Below are positions 1 through 8,229 of a stretch of DNA of 64,000 nucleotides, in pieces. How positions within the stretch are numbered: position 1 is the first letter of the stretch; each line of letters starts with the position of its first letter. The notes beneath the pieces are model-generated. The model was not told the DNA's origin. It was given only the letters and a program-made list of their open reading frames with translations, and did no database searches. This DNA is from Pseudoxanthomonas sp. Root630. Lineage in GTDB: Bacteria > Pseudomonadota > Gammaproteobacteria > Xanthomonadales > Xanthomonadaceae. Location of the stretch: NCBI RefSeq assembly GCF_001427585.1, contig NZ_LMGY01000018.1, positions 162,074 through 226,073 of the forward strand, in the 5' to 3' direction. A program made the position numbers and the translations under genes.

Positions 1-2163
1 GTGGCATGGGCGCAGGACGCCGCGCCGGCCGCCAGCACGCCAGCCACCAACGCCACCACGCTCGATTCGGTCAAGGTCACCGCGCGCAAGCGCGAGGAGA
101 CCCTGCAGGACGTGCCGGTCGCCGTCACCGCGTTCACGCCGGAGACGCTGGACAAGCTCAACATCAAGGACCTGGGCGACCTGGATGCGCAGGTGCCGAA
201 CCTGACCGTGTACGCGGCGCGCGGTTCCACCAGCACCGTCACCGCCTATATCCGCGGCGTGGGCCAGGCCGATCCGCTGTGGGGCGTGGATCCGGGCGTG
301 GGCATCTACCTGGACGACGTCTATATCGCCCGTCCGCAGGGCGCGCTGCTGGACGTGTTCGACGTGGAGCGCATCGAAGTGCTGCGCGGCCCGCAGGGCA
401 CGCTGTATGGCAAGAACACCATCGGCGGCGCGATCAAGTACATCTCGCGCGGCCTGCCGCAGGAGACCACGGGCTTCGCCTCGGTCACCGTGGGCAACTA
501 CAACCAGCTGGACGTGAAGGCCGCGCTGGGCGGTGAGATCGGCGGCAAGGACAGCGGCCTGCGCGGCCGCGTGGCGGTCGCCAGCATGAACCGCGACGGC
601 TTCGGCACCAACACCTACACCGGCCAGGAAGTCAGCGACAAGGAAATCAACGCGATCCGCGCGCAGCTGGGCGCGTACTCGGAAGACGACTTCGACGTGC
701 AGTTCGCCTTCGACTACATGGACGACCAGTCCGGCGTGCGCGGCGCGAAGATGCTGGCGCCGAATCCGCTGGCGCCGGCCTATCCGCCCACCGACGACCG
801 CTACGACATCCGCAGCGGCATGAAGAACATCAACGACACCGAGATGAAGGGCGCGTCGGTGACCGTCAACTGGCGTCCCAGCGACGACTGGGCGTTCAAG
901 TACGTCGCGGCCAAGCGCGAATCGGACACCGAGACCAACATCGATTTCGACACCACGCCGCGTCCGCTGGTGGACGTGCGCGCGTTCTACAGCGACAGCC
1001 AGGTGAGCCAGGAGCTGCAGGCCAACTACGACGGCGGCGGCCGCGCCCGCGGCGTGATGGGCCTGTACTGGTTCAACGGCGACGCTGGCGGCCAGGTGCT
1101 GAACTACTTCTGGAACCCGACGTTGGCGACCAGCCTGACCAACCCGCTGTTCGGCGACACCCAGGGCGTGGTGAACACCAAGAGCGTCGCGCTGTACGCG
1201 GACTGGACCTTCGACCTGACCGATCGCCTGACGCTGGACGTGGGCGCGCGCTACACCGATGAAGACAAGCACGCCATCGCGCTGAACCGGTTCTACACCA
1301 ACACCCAGTACGAGACGTCCTGGGGCACGGCGGCGAACTTCAACAAGACGGTCAACTTCAAGAACGTCTCGCCGAAGGTGTCGCTGGACTTCCAGATCAC
1401 CCCGGACATCATGGTCTACGGCCTGGCCTCGCGCGGCTTCAAGTCGGGCGGCTACAACATCCGCGCCAACACCACCGCGGTGCCGCGCTCGGGCGAGCCG
1501 TTCGACGACGAGTCGGTCGACAGCATCGAGATCGGCAGCAAGATGTCGTTCCTCGACCAGCGCCTGTTCCTGAACCTGTCGGCGTTCCACAACAAGTACG
1601 AGGACATCCAGCTGTCGGTGTTCACGTCGTACACGCTGCCGAACGGCTCGCAGAGCTTCTTCGGCGACTTCACCAACGCCGGCAAGGGCACCGTGAACGG
1701 CGTGGAAGTCGAGTACCAGTTCCTGCCGACCGCCAACTGGCTGATCAGCGGCAACCTGGCCTGGCTGGACGCGAAGTACGACGAGTTCATCACCAGCGGC
1801 GTCAACGTGGCCGACAGCCAGCGCTTCACCAATGCCCCGGAATTCTCGGGTGCGATCAACGTGGAGTACCGCACCGACCTGGCCAACGGCGGCAACCTGT
1901 CCGCGCGCGTGGGCTACTCGTACCAGTCCGAAGTGTGGCCGACCACCGACCTGAGTCCGCTGATCAAGCAGGACGGTTACGGCCTGGTCAACGCTGGCGT
2001 GATCTGGAAGCTCAACGATGCGTGGAGCCTGTCGTTGCAGGGCACCAACCTGGCCGACGAGGAATACCGCACCACCGGTTACAACATCGCCGCCTATGGC
2101 GTGCTGACCGGCTTCTACGGTCCGCCGCGCCAGTACAGCCTGACCGCGCGCTACGACTTCTGA
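1..2163 (+). CDS. TonB-dependent receptor, 5' end cut by window edge
   Basis: Outer-membrane receptor that would take up a scarce ligand (siderophore, vitamin or sugar) using TonB energy. The reading frame is already open at base 1; the first residues (AWAQ-DAAPA) look like the end of a signal peptide and its cleavage site, so the true start lies upstream. A TonB-box-like segment (DSVKVTARKREE) is followed by a plug domain to about residue 150 with the motif VLRGPQGTLYGKNTIGG, then a long beta-barrel ending in aromatic YDF, the usual signal for barrel insertion. It resembles the generic xanthomonad/sphingomonad receptor group. The ligand cannot be told, because the upstream genes are missing. 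Family call sure; substrate unknown. Confidence 0.93.
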   Translation: MAWAQDAAPAASTPATNATTLDSVKVTARKREETLQDVPVAVTAFTPETLDKLNIKDLGDLDAQVPNLTVYAARGSTSTVTAYIRGVGQADPLWGVDPGVGIYLDDVYIARPQGALLDVFDVERIEVLRGPQGTLYGKNTIGGAIKYISRGLPQETTGFASVTVGNYNQLDVKAALGGEIGGKDSGLRGRVAVASMNRDGFGTNTYTGQEVSDKEINAIRAQLGAYSEDDFDVQFAFDYMDDQSGVRGAKMLAPNPLAPAYPPTDDRYDIRSGMKNINDTEMKGASVTVNWRPSDDWAFKYVAAKRESDTETNIDFDTTPRPLVDVRAFYSDSQVSQELQANYDGGGRARGVMGLYWFNGDAGGQVLNYFWNPTLATSLTNPLFGDTQGVVNTKSVALYADWTFDLTDRLTLDVGARYTDEDKHAIALNRFYTNTQYETSWGTAANFNKTVNFKNVSPKVSLDFQITPDIMVYGLASRGFKSGGYNIRANTTAVPRSGEPFDDESVDSIEIGSKMSFLDQRLFLNLSAFHNKYEDIQLSVFTSYTLPNGSQSFFGDFTNAGKGTVNGVEVEYQFLPTANWLISGNLAWLDAKYDEFITSGVNVADSQRFTNAPEFSGAINVEYRTDLANGGNLSARVGYSYQSEVWPTTDLSPLIKQDGYGLVNAGVIWKLNDAWSLSLQGTNLADEEYRTTGYNIAAYGVLTGFYGPPRQYSLTARYDF

Positions 2164-2196
2164 TAGCGCACCGGTTACATCCTGGGGATGCAACGG

Positions 2197-2216
2197 CGGC
2201 GGGCGAAAGCCCGCCG
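2197..2216 (+). terminator. Hairpin after TonB receptor
   Basis: CGGCGGGC and GCCCGCCG form an 8-bp perfect stem around a GAAA tetraloop 33 bp after the receptor stop codon. There is no clear run of T after it, so it may be a weak intrinsic terminator or a 3' protective hairpin. Confidence 0.5.
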
Positions 2217-2275
2217 TCGCTGCGTTATGCTGCCGCGATGCCGAAGCGCGCGCGTGACCACCGAGGGATGGACGG

Positions 2276-5200
2276 ATGCTGAGCGTCGGCATGGTCGTGC
2301 TGGCGGGCCTGCTGTGGCTGGGCGTGCTGTTCGGCTCCGCGCTGTACGCCGAACGCCATCCGCGCGTGCTCGCCGTGCAGTGGCCCTACATCTATGCGCT
2401 GTCGCTGGCGGTGTACTGCACCTCGTGGACCTTCTTCGGCACGGTGACCCAGGCCGCGCGCTACGGCTGGCCGTTGCCGCCCACCTTCGTGGGCACCATC
2501 CTGCTGTATGCATTCGGCGCGTTCCTGTTGGTGCGGCTGGTCCGCATGGCGCGCGAGTCCAACGCGACCTCGCTGGCCGACCTGATCGCCACGCGACTGG
2601 GCAAGGACGGCTGGCTGGCGGCCACCATCACCCTGGTCGCGGCACTGGGGCTGATTCCCTACATCGCGCTGCAGCTGAAAGCGGTGGCGATGAGCTTCGC
2701 GCTGCTGACGCGCTCGCCCGGCAACGAGGCATTGCCGGCATGGCAGGACAGTGCGCTGTATGTCGCCCTGGCGATGGCGGTGTTCGCCATGTTGTTCGGC
2801 ACGCGACGCGCAAGTGCGGTGGAGCACAACCGCGGCCTGGTGCTGGCGATGGCGTTCGAATCGCTGTTCAAGCTGGCGGCGATGCTGGCGCTCGGCGTGT
2901 TCGTCTGGTGGGGCCTGCCCGAACTGCCCGCGGTGCCGCCGGTGCAGGCGCCACCGTCGACCACGTACGGCTTCCTGCCGTTGGTCGCGCTCGGCGTGCT
3001 GGCGATGTTCACCCTGCCGCACCAGGTGCACGTGGGCGTGGTCGAATGCCGCGACGAGCGCCACGTGCGTACCGCGCGCTGGCTGTTCCCGCTGTACATG
3101 GTGCTGATGGCCGCGCCGCTGCTGCCGCTGGCGCGCGCCGGCGGCGCGATGTTCGGCGACGCGGTGCCCTCCGACCTCTATGTGTTGGCGCTGCCGCTGT
3201 CGCAGGGGCACCAGGGCCTGGCGCTGCTGGCCTTCCTCGGTGGCCTGAGCGCGGCGACCGGCATGGTGGTGGTCAGCACGCTGACGCTGAGCCTGATGAT
3301 CGGCAATCACTGGCTGGCGCCGGGTCTGCTGCGCGGTGGCTGGTTGCGCGGCACCGGGGGCGATCTGCGCGGCGCGGTGCTGGCGCAGCGACGCATCGGC
3401 ATTGTCGCGGTGATGCTGCTGGCGTGGGCGTACAGCCGGCTGGTCGCCGGCAACGATGCGTTGGCCGATGTCGGCGCGGTGTCGTTCTCCGCACTCGCCA
3501 CGCTGGCGCCCGCCCTGGGCTTCGCGATCTGGCGTCCGCAAACGCCGCCGCGCGCGGTGATCGCGGGCATCGTGGTGGCCTTCCTGGTCTGGGGCTGGCT
3601 GTTGCTGCTGCCGGTGACGATGGATGCGCGCGGACTGGCGCCTGCCTGGCTGCATGAGGGACCGTTCGGTATCGCGGGTCTGTCGCCCGACGGCTTCTTC
3701 GGCCTGACCGGCTGGAGCCGTTTGGGACGCGCGGTGGGCGTGAGCCTGTTCTGCGGAACGGCCGTGACGCTGCTGGTGATGGGCTGGCGCGGCAGCGCGC
3801 CGCGTCGCGCCGACAGCCGTGGTTTCGACAGCAAGACGCTGCGCGATGCGGGCCGTCGGTTCCTGCCACGCGAACGTGTCGAGGAACTGCTGGCCGATGC
3901 CCCGCGCACCGGTCCCGTGCCGGGCGTGATCGAGGCGCGCCTGGAGCGCGAGCTGTCCGCGGTACTCGGCTCCGCGTCAGCGCGCCTGCTGCTGGACGCG
4001 GCGCGCCGCGAGAGCGGCGACCTGGACACGGTGGCCGCGATCGTCGGCGAGGTCTCGCAGGACCTGCGCTTCAACCAGCAGGTGCTGGAGGCCGCGTTGC
4101 AGAACATGAGCCAGGGCATCAGCGTGATCGACCGCGAGCAGCGGTTGGTGGCATGGAACCGGCGCTACCGGGAGATGTTCGGGTTCCCGACGGAACTGCT
4201 GCAGGTCGGGCGACCGATCGCCGAGCTCACGCGCTGGGCGTTGGCGCGCATGCCGGCGCGCGGCCAGGACGAACGCGCGTTGGAGCGACGCCTCGCCTTC
4301 ATGCGCGCCGGCACGGCGCACCTCACCGAGCGCGTGTTCCCGGACGGCAGCATCGTCGAGATCCGTGGCAACCCGATGCCGGGTGGCGGATTCGTCGCCA
4401 CGTATACCGACGTGACCGCGTCGCGCCAGGCCGAACGCCAGCTCAAGCAGGCGAACGAAACGCTGGAGCAGCGCGTGGCCGAGCGCACCGCGCTGCTGGA
4501 AACCGCCAAGCGCGAGGCTGAGCACGCGAACGATGCGAAGAGCCGTTTCCTGACCGCGATCGGCCACGACCTGCTGCAACCGCTGCACGCGGCGCAGCTG
4601 TTCACCGATGCGCTGTCGCAGCAGCTGCCGGAAGCACGCCAGCGCGACACCGCGCTGCAGGTGCGCGGCGCGCTGGATTCCACCACCGACCTGCTGACCG
4701 GCCTGCTCGACATGTCGCGGCTGGAAGCGGGGGGGCTGCTGCCGGAACCGCGTGACCTCCCGCTGATGGAAGTGCTTGAACCGCTGGCGTCCGAATTCCG
4801 CGTACTGGCGAACGAGCGCGGGCTGTCGTTCGACATCGTGCCCACGCGTGCGTGGGTGCATACGGACCCGCAGCTGCTGCGGCGCATCCTGCAGAACTTC
4901 CTCGCCAATGCCGTGCGCTACACGGCGCGTGGTGGCGTTCTGCTGGGCGTACGTCGTCGCGGCGAGCGGTTGCGCGTCGAAGTGTGGGACACCGGCCCCG
5001 GCATCGCCGAAGCGGAGCAGCAGCGGATCTTCGAGGAGTTCCGTCGGGGCGACGATGTGCCCGGGCAGGGCCTCGGGCTGGGTCTGTCGATCGCCGACCG
5101 CATCGCCGCGCTGCTGGAGGCGCCGCTGTCGTTGCGGAGCCGGTTGGGGCAGGGCGCGGTGTTCGCGGTGGACCTGGTGCGGGTGGCGACGCCCGCACCT

Positions 5201-5617
5201 GCGCCGGTGTCTTCCGGCAAGCCGGGCCTGGCGGGTCGCCACGTGCTGGCCGTCGACAACGATCCGGCGGCGCTGTCCGCGCTGCGGCAGGTGTTGGAAG
5301 GGTGGGGCTGCAGCGTGGCTGCCGCGAGCGGAAGCGCGGGGGCGGAAATGGCGCTGCGTGCGCGGCCGGCGGACCTGTGGTTGTTCGACTTCCACCTGGA
5401 TGACGGCGACACCGGCGTGGCGCTGGCCGCCCGCCTGCGCGCCACGCAGGGTGGTCGGCCGTGCCTGATCCTCACCGCCGACCAGACCGACGCCGTGCGC
5501 CGTGCGGTGCGCGATGCCGATCTGCCGCTGCTGGCCAAGCCGGTGCGGCCACTGGCGCTGAAGTCGGTGCTGGACCGGTTGCTGGCGGCGCGAATCTCCG
5601 AGGTGGGAGCGACGTAA
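2276..5617 (+). CDS. SSS-transporter-domain hybrid histidine kinase (CrbS/MxtR-like)
   Basis: Membrane sensor kinase of 1113 residues. Residues 1 to about 500 form a multi-helix sodium/solute symporter (SLC5-like) domain. About 516-600 is a STAC-like linker (RRFLPRERVEELLAD), about 606-720 a PAS domain, then a coiled coil. The HisKA domain has H764 in IGHDLLQPLHA; the ATPase domain has LQNFLANAVRYT, DTGPGI and GLGLGLSIAD. A C-terminal receiver has D1038 in LFDFHLDDG. This order matches CrbS/MxtR kinases, which in Vibrio and Pseudomonas signal to a LuxR-type regulator (CrbR/ErdR) that controls acetate use; such a regulator is encoded convergently at 6659-7321. ATG start follows GAGGGATGG at a suitable distance. 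The stop codon lies inside a REP-like repeat, so the last residues (EVGAT) are repeat-encoded. Class sure; the acetate role is inferred. Confidence 0.9.
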   Translation: MLSVGMVVLAGLLWLGVLFGSALYAERHPRVLAVQWPYIYALSLAVYCTSWTFFGTVTQAARYGWPLPPTFVGTILLYAFGAFLLVRLVRMARESNATSLADLIATRLGKDGWLAATITLVAALGLIPYIALQLKAVAMSFALLTRSPGNEALPAWQDSALYVALAMAVFAMLFGTRRASAVEHNRGLVLAMAFESLFKLAAMLALGVFVWWGLPELPAVPPVQAPPSTTYGFLPLVALGVLAMFTLPHQVHVGVVECRDERHVRTARWLFPLYMVLMAAPLLPLARAGGAMFGDAVPSDLYVLALPLSQGHQGLALLAFLGGLSAATGMVVVSTLTLSLMIGNHWLAPGLLRGGWLRGTGGDLRGAVLAQRRIGIVAVMLLAWAYSRLVAGNDALADVGAVSFSALATLAPALGFAIWRPQTPPRAVIAGIVVAFLVWGWLLLLPVTMDARGLAPAWLHEGPFGIAGLSPDGFFGLTGWSRLGRAVGVSLFCGTAVTLLVMGWRGSAPRRADSRGFDSKTLRDAGRRFLPRERVEELLADAPRTGPVPGVIEARLERELSAVLGSASARLLLDAARRESGDLDTVAAIVGEVSQDLRFNQQVLEAALQNMSQGISVIDREQRLVAWNRRYREMFGFPTELLQVGRPIAELTRWALARMPARGQDERALERRLAFMRAGTAHLTERVFPDGSIVEIRGNPMPGGGFVATYTDVTASRQAERQLKQANETLEQRVAERTALLETAKREAEHANDAKSRFLTAIGHDLLQPLHAAQLFTDALSQQLPEARQRDTALQVRGALDSTTDLLTGLLDMSRLEAGGLLPEPRDLPLMEVLEPLASEFRVLANERGLSFDIVPTRAWVHTDPQLLRRILQNFLANAVRYTARGGVLLGVRRRGERLRVEVWDTGPGIAEAEQQRIFEEFRRGDDVPGQGLGLGLSIADRIAALLEAPLSLRSRLGQGAVFAVDLVRVATPAPAPVSSGKPGLAGRHVLAVDNDPAALSALRQVLEGWGCSVAAASGSAGAEMALRARPADLWLFDFHLDDGDTGVALAARLRATQGGRPCLILTADQTDAVRRAVRDADLPLLAKPVRPLALKSVLDRLLAARISEVGAT

Positions 5618-5667
5618 GTCGCGAGCTTTGGGTCGCGGAGGGCTCATCGCGACTCACGTCGCTCCCA
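5604..5667. repeat. REP-like inverted repeat overlapping the kinase stop codon
   Basis: Two 21-bp arms (5604-5624 and 5647-5667) containing GGGAGCGACGT and ACGTCGCTCCC are inverted complements with one mismatch. The TAA stop of the kinase (5615-5617) is in the left arm. A third single copy of the same unit lies at 6212-6234, just after the Nudix gene. Elements with this head are common as dispersed REP sequences in xanthomonads. Confidence 0.8.
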
Positions 5668-5712
5668 CGACGGCAACCGTTAGACTTCGTGCCTCGATTC
5701 TGGAGTTCGCGC

Positions 5713-6201
5713 ATGCCTTACACCCCCATCGTCGCCACCCTCGGCTACGTGCTCTCGCCCGATCGTTCCCAGGTGCTGCTGATCCATCGCAACGCGCGCC
5801 CGGACGACCAACACCTGGGCAAGTACAACGGCCTGGGCGGCAAGATCGAGCGGGACGAGGACGTGGTGGCGGGCATGCGTCGCGAGATCCACGAGGAGGC
5901 CGGCATCGACTGCGACGCGATGACGCTGCGCGGCACGATCAGCTGGCCGGGCTTCGGCAAGCACGGCGAGGACTGGCTGGGCTTCGTCTTCCTCATCACG
6001 CAGTACAGCGGCACGCCGTTCGAACGCAATCCGGAAGGCACGCTGGAATGGGTGCCGGTGGAGAAGATCATGGAATTGCCGCTGTGGGACGGCGACCGCC
6101 ACTTCCTGCCGCTGGTGTTCGACGGCGACCCGCGCGGCTTCCACGGCGTCATGCCGTACCACGAGGGCCGCATGGTCTCGTGGGATTACTCGCGCATCTG
6201 A
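5713..6201 (+). CDS. Nudix hydrolase (8-oxo-dGTP diphosphatase-like)
   Basis: A 162-residue cytoplasmic Mg-dependent pyrophosphohydrolase of the MutT/NUDT1 type. The full Nudix box fits the family pattern G-x5-E-x7-REU-x-EE-x-G-U: it starts at GKIERDE and ends at REIHEEAGI (about residues 38-62). The tail EWVPVEKIMELPLWDGDRHF is typical of 8-oxo-dGTP diphosphatases that also accept other oxidised purines. I chose the ATG at 5713 (MPYTPIVATLGYV); upstream in-frame codons run back into the REP element and the kinase gene. It stands alone between repeats and is co-oriented with the kinase. Exact substrate not proven by sequence. Confidence 0.9.
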   Translation: MPYTPIVATLGYVLSPDRSQVLLIHRNARPDDQHLGKYNGLGGKIERDEDVVAGMRREIHEEAGIDCDAMTLRGTISWPGFGKHGEDWLGFVFLITQYSGTPFERNPEGTLEWVPVEKIMELPLWDGDRHFLPLVFDGDPRGFHGVMPYHEGRMVSWDYSRI

Positions 6202-6211
6202 AACGTCGGAT

Positions 6212-6234
6212 GTGGGAGCGACGTGAGTCGCGAC
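6212..6234 (+). repeat. Single REP unit
   Basis: A lone copy of the unit that forms the inverted pair at 5604-5667 (GGGAGCGACGTGAGTCGCG core), 10 bp after the Nudix stop codon. Confidence 0.7.
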
Positions 6235-6252
6235 AGGTTCCACGGGGCACGC

Positions 6253-6481
6253 TTGTCCACATCCCGTGTGGATCGGGCTTGGGAAACCATGTGGATAACC
6301 GCGTCGGCGCCTTGCGCCACGGGCCTGTCAAGATGTGTGGCGAATTTTTGACCAGGGGGTGATCGCCGGGTTCCGGGGTTGTCCACACCGCATGTGGATG
6401 GTCTGTCGACCAACATGTGGATAAGCGTCGGGACGCGTTGCGGCGCAAAGCTGTCAAGATGGGTGGCGAAATTATGGCCAG
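6253..6481. repeat. Duplicated segment with perfect DnaA boxes
   Basis: The spacer between the Nudix gene and the regulator holds two diverged copies of a segment of about 105 bp, offset by 126 bp (about 6253-6354 and 6379-6481). Each copy carries TTGTCCACA (6253-6261; 6379-6387), then TGTGGATAA 37 bp on (6290-6298; 6416-6424), and ends with TGTCAAGATG, GTGGCGAA and a CCAG close. TGTGGATAA is the exact complement of the DnaA box TTATCCACA, and TTGTCCACA is a common relaxed box. Further TGTGGAT cores lie at 6267 and 6393. No replication gene is near. Confidence 0.75.
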
Positions 6482-6526
6482 TGCCTGTAGCGGTCGCGCA
6501 ATGGCGGCTTGTTCCACGCGATAAAC

Positions 6527-6620
6527 CGTCATCCCGGAGAACGCCGGGACCCAGCGACTTGCGTCGTTGCGGTGCGTGGAAGAACAAAGACACTGGGTCC
6601 CGGCTTTCGCCGGGATGACG
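6527..6620. repeat. Intergenic inverted repeat (CATCCCGG / CCGGGATG type)
   Basis: Arms 6527-6554 and 6593-6620 (GTCATCCCGG, GCCGGGACCCAG and their inverted forms) are nearly complementary over 28 bp with a 38-bp loop. This is a common dispersed palindrome of proteobacterial chromosomes. It ends 38 bp from the regulator's stop codon and could terminate convergent transcripts. Confidence 0.75.
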
Positions 6621-6658
6621 ATTCATTGTCACTGCGTATCCAGACGCGATGCGTCGGC

Positions 6659-7321
6659 CTACTCGATCTGCCTTGCCGGATCCGCCAGTTCCAGTTCGCG
6701 CAGCACCACGCCGGCCTGGGTGCGGTTGCGCACGCCGAGGCGGTCGAAGATGGCGGACAGGTGCGCTTTCACGGTGCGCTCCTGTACGTCGAGGCGGTCG
6801 GCGATCTGCTTGTTCAACAGGCCCTGCGCGACCAGCGTCAGCACGCGGAACTGCTGCGGCGACAGGCTGGCCAGGCGGCCGGCCAGTTCGGTGTCGTGTT
6901 CGGACGATTGCGCGCGCGCCACCGCGCCACGCAGTGAGGCCGGCAGCCACTGCTCACAGGCCAGCACGCTGCGGATCGCATCGCGCAGCTCGTCCAGGCC
7001 GGAACTCTTGGGCAGGTAGCCCGCGGCGCCATGGTCCAGCGCACGGCGCACCACGCGTGGGTCGTCGTTCGCAGAGACCACTACGACGGCGACCGCGGGG
7101 AACTGCGCGCGGATCGCCGCCAGGCCGGCCAGGCCATGGTTGCCCGGCATGTGCAGGTCCAGCAGCACGAGGTCGATGTCATCGTGCGCTTCCAGCGTAG
7201 CGATGACGCCGTCCAGCGATTCGGCCTCGCGCACGGACAATTGCGCCACGGCATCGGCGGCCGCGCCACGCAACGCGGCGCGGAACAACGGGTGGTCGTC
7301 GGCGATCAGCAGGTTGGGCAT
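6659..7321 (-). CDS. NarL/LuxR-type response regulator (CrbR/ErdR-like)
   Basis: A 220-residue DNA-binding response regulator. The receiver has acidic D8 and D9, the phospho-acceptor D55 (VLLDLHMPG) and K105 (GYLPKSS). The C-terminal LuxR helix-turn-helix (about 150-215) reads LSPQQFRVLTLVAQGLLNKQ then RTVKAHLSAIFDRLGVRNRT, close to the ErdR/CrbR group that controls acetate and alcohol oxidation genes. The likely phosphodonor is the hybrid kinase at 2276-5617. It lies 9 bp after the 3-hydroxybutyrate dehydrogenase gene on the same strand and is probably co-transcribed with it, which ties the pair to C2/C4 acid metabolism. Regulator class sure; target genes inferred. Confidence 0.92.
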   Translation of the reverse strand: MPNLLIADDHPLFRAALRGAAADAVAQLSVREAESLDGVIATLEAHDDIDLVLLDLHMPGNHGLAGLAAIRAQFPAVAVVVVSANDDPRVVRRALDHGAAGYLPKSSGLDELRDAIRSVLACEQWLPASLRGAVARAQSSEHDTELAGRLASLSPQQFRVLTLVAQGLLNKQIADRLDVQERTVKAHLSAIFDRLGVRNRTQAGVVLRELELADPARQIE

Positions 7322-7330
7322 GCGGACTGC

Positions 7331-8098
7331 TTACTGCACCGTCCAGCCGCCATCCACCACGATCGTCTGGCCGGTGATGTTGCGCGCGGCCGGCGAGGTG
7401 AGGAAGGCGGTGATGCCGGCCAGTTCGTCCAAACCGATGAACACGCCCTTCGGCATCGGCTTCAGCATCACCTGGCTGACCACGTCGGCCTCGGAGATGC
7501 CGCGGGTGCGCGCCTGGTCGGCGATCTGCTTGTCCACCAGCGGCGTCTTCACGTAGCTGGGGCAGACGGTGTTGATGGTGATGTCGGTGTCGGCGGTTTC
7601 CAGCGCGAGTACCTTGGAGAAGCCGACCAGGCCGTGCTTGGCCGCCACATAGGCGCTCTTGTACGGGCTGGCCACCAGGGCATGGATGCTGCCGATGTTG
7701 ACGATGCGGCCGAAGCCGCGTTCGCGCATGCCCGGCAGTACGGCGCGGGTGAGGCGGGCCACGCCGACCAGCATCACCTGCACGAGGAAATCCCACTTCT
7801 CGATCGGGAAGTCCTCCAGCGGCGAGACATGCTGCAGGCCCGCGTTATTGACCAGTACGTCGATCGGGCGCGAGATCGTGGCCAGCGCGGCATCGATGCT
7901 GTCCTGCGAGGTGACGTCCAGCGCGACCGCTTCGGCGGAACCGCCGTCGGCACGGATCTGCGTGGCCACGGCTTCCGCCGCGTCGAGGTTGAGGTCGCTG
8001 ACGATGACATGGCGGCCGGCTTCGGCCAGTTGCGCGGCGATGCCGGCGCCGATGCCGCTGGCCGCGCCGGTGATGAGGAGGGTGTGGGTGGGTTGCAT
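7331..8098 (-). CDS. bdhA: D-3-hydroxybutyrate dehydrogenase
   Basis: NAD-dependent short-chain dehydrogenase of 255 residues that oxidises (R)-3-hydroxybutyrate to acetoacetate. It shows the Rossmann motif TGAASGIG (about residues 11-18), NNAG, the catalytic Y-x3-K in SAYVAAKHG and an SDR C-terminus ending GGWTVQ; a terminal Gln is typical of this enzyme group, where it helps bind the substrate. It is first in an operon with the response regulator at 6659-7321 and divergent from the 3-hydroxybutyrate oligomer hydrolase at 8230, so the 131-bp gap holds both promoters. The setting with phaE/phaC supports a role in polyhydroxybutyrate breakdown. Confidence 0.93.
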   Translation of the reverse strand: MQPTHTLLITGAASGIGAGIAAQLAEAGRHVIVSDLNLDAAEAVATQIRADGGSAEAVALDVTSQDSIDAALATISRPIDVLVNNAGLQHVSPLEDFPIEKWDFLVQVMLVGVARLTRAVLPGMRERGFGRIVNIGSIHALVASPYKSAYVAAKHGLVGFSKVLALETADTDITINTVCPSYVKTPLVDKQIADQARTRGISEADVVSQVMLKPMPKGVFIGLDELAGITAFLTSPAARNITGQTIVVDGGWTVQ

Positions 8099-8229
8099 GG
8101 GGGCTCCTGCGTGCTGGGGCTAGGGTAGCAGGCAGGCAGGATTCGTTCGTGGTACCAAAGTACGATGACGGCGCTTCCCGCGGAGGGTAGTTTCGTGGCA
8201 CTGACCGGAACCCTGGACGCTTTCCACGC

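Noticed and set aside
3977..5647. Minus-strand frame of 556 residues under the kinase gene
   Set aside because: Gln/Arg/His-rich shadow with no motif; the kinase motifs on the other strand are complete.
6253..6481. Chromosomal origin of replication
   Set aside because: DnaA boxes are present, but there is no dnaA, dnaN, gyrB, parAB or AT-rich unwinding stretch in the neighbourhood.
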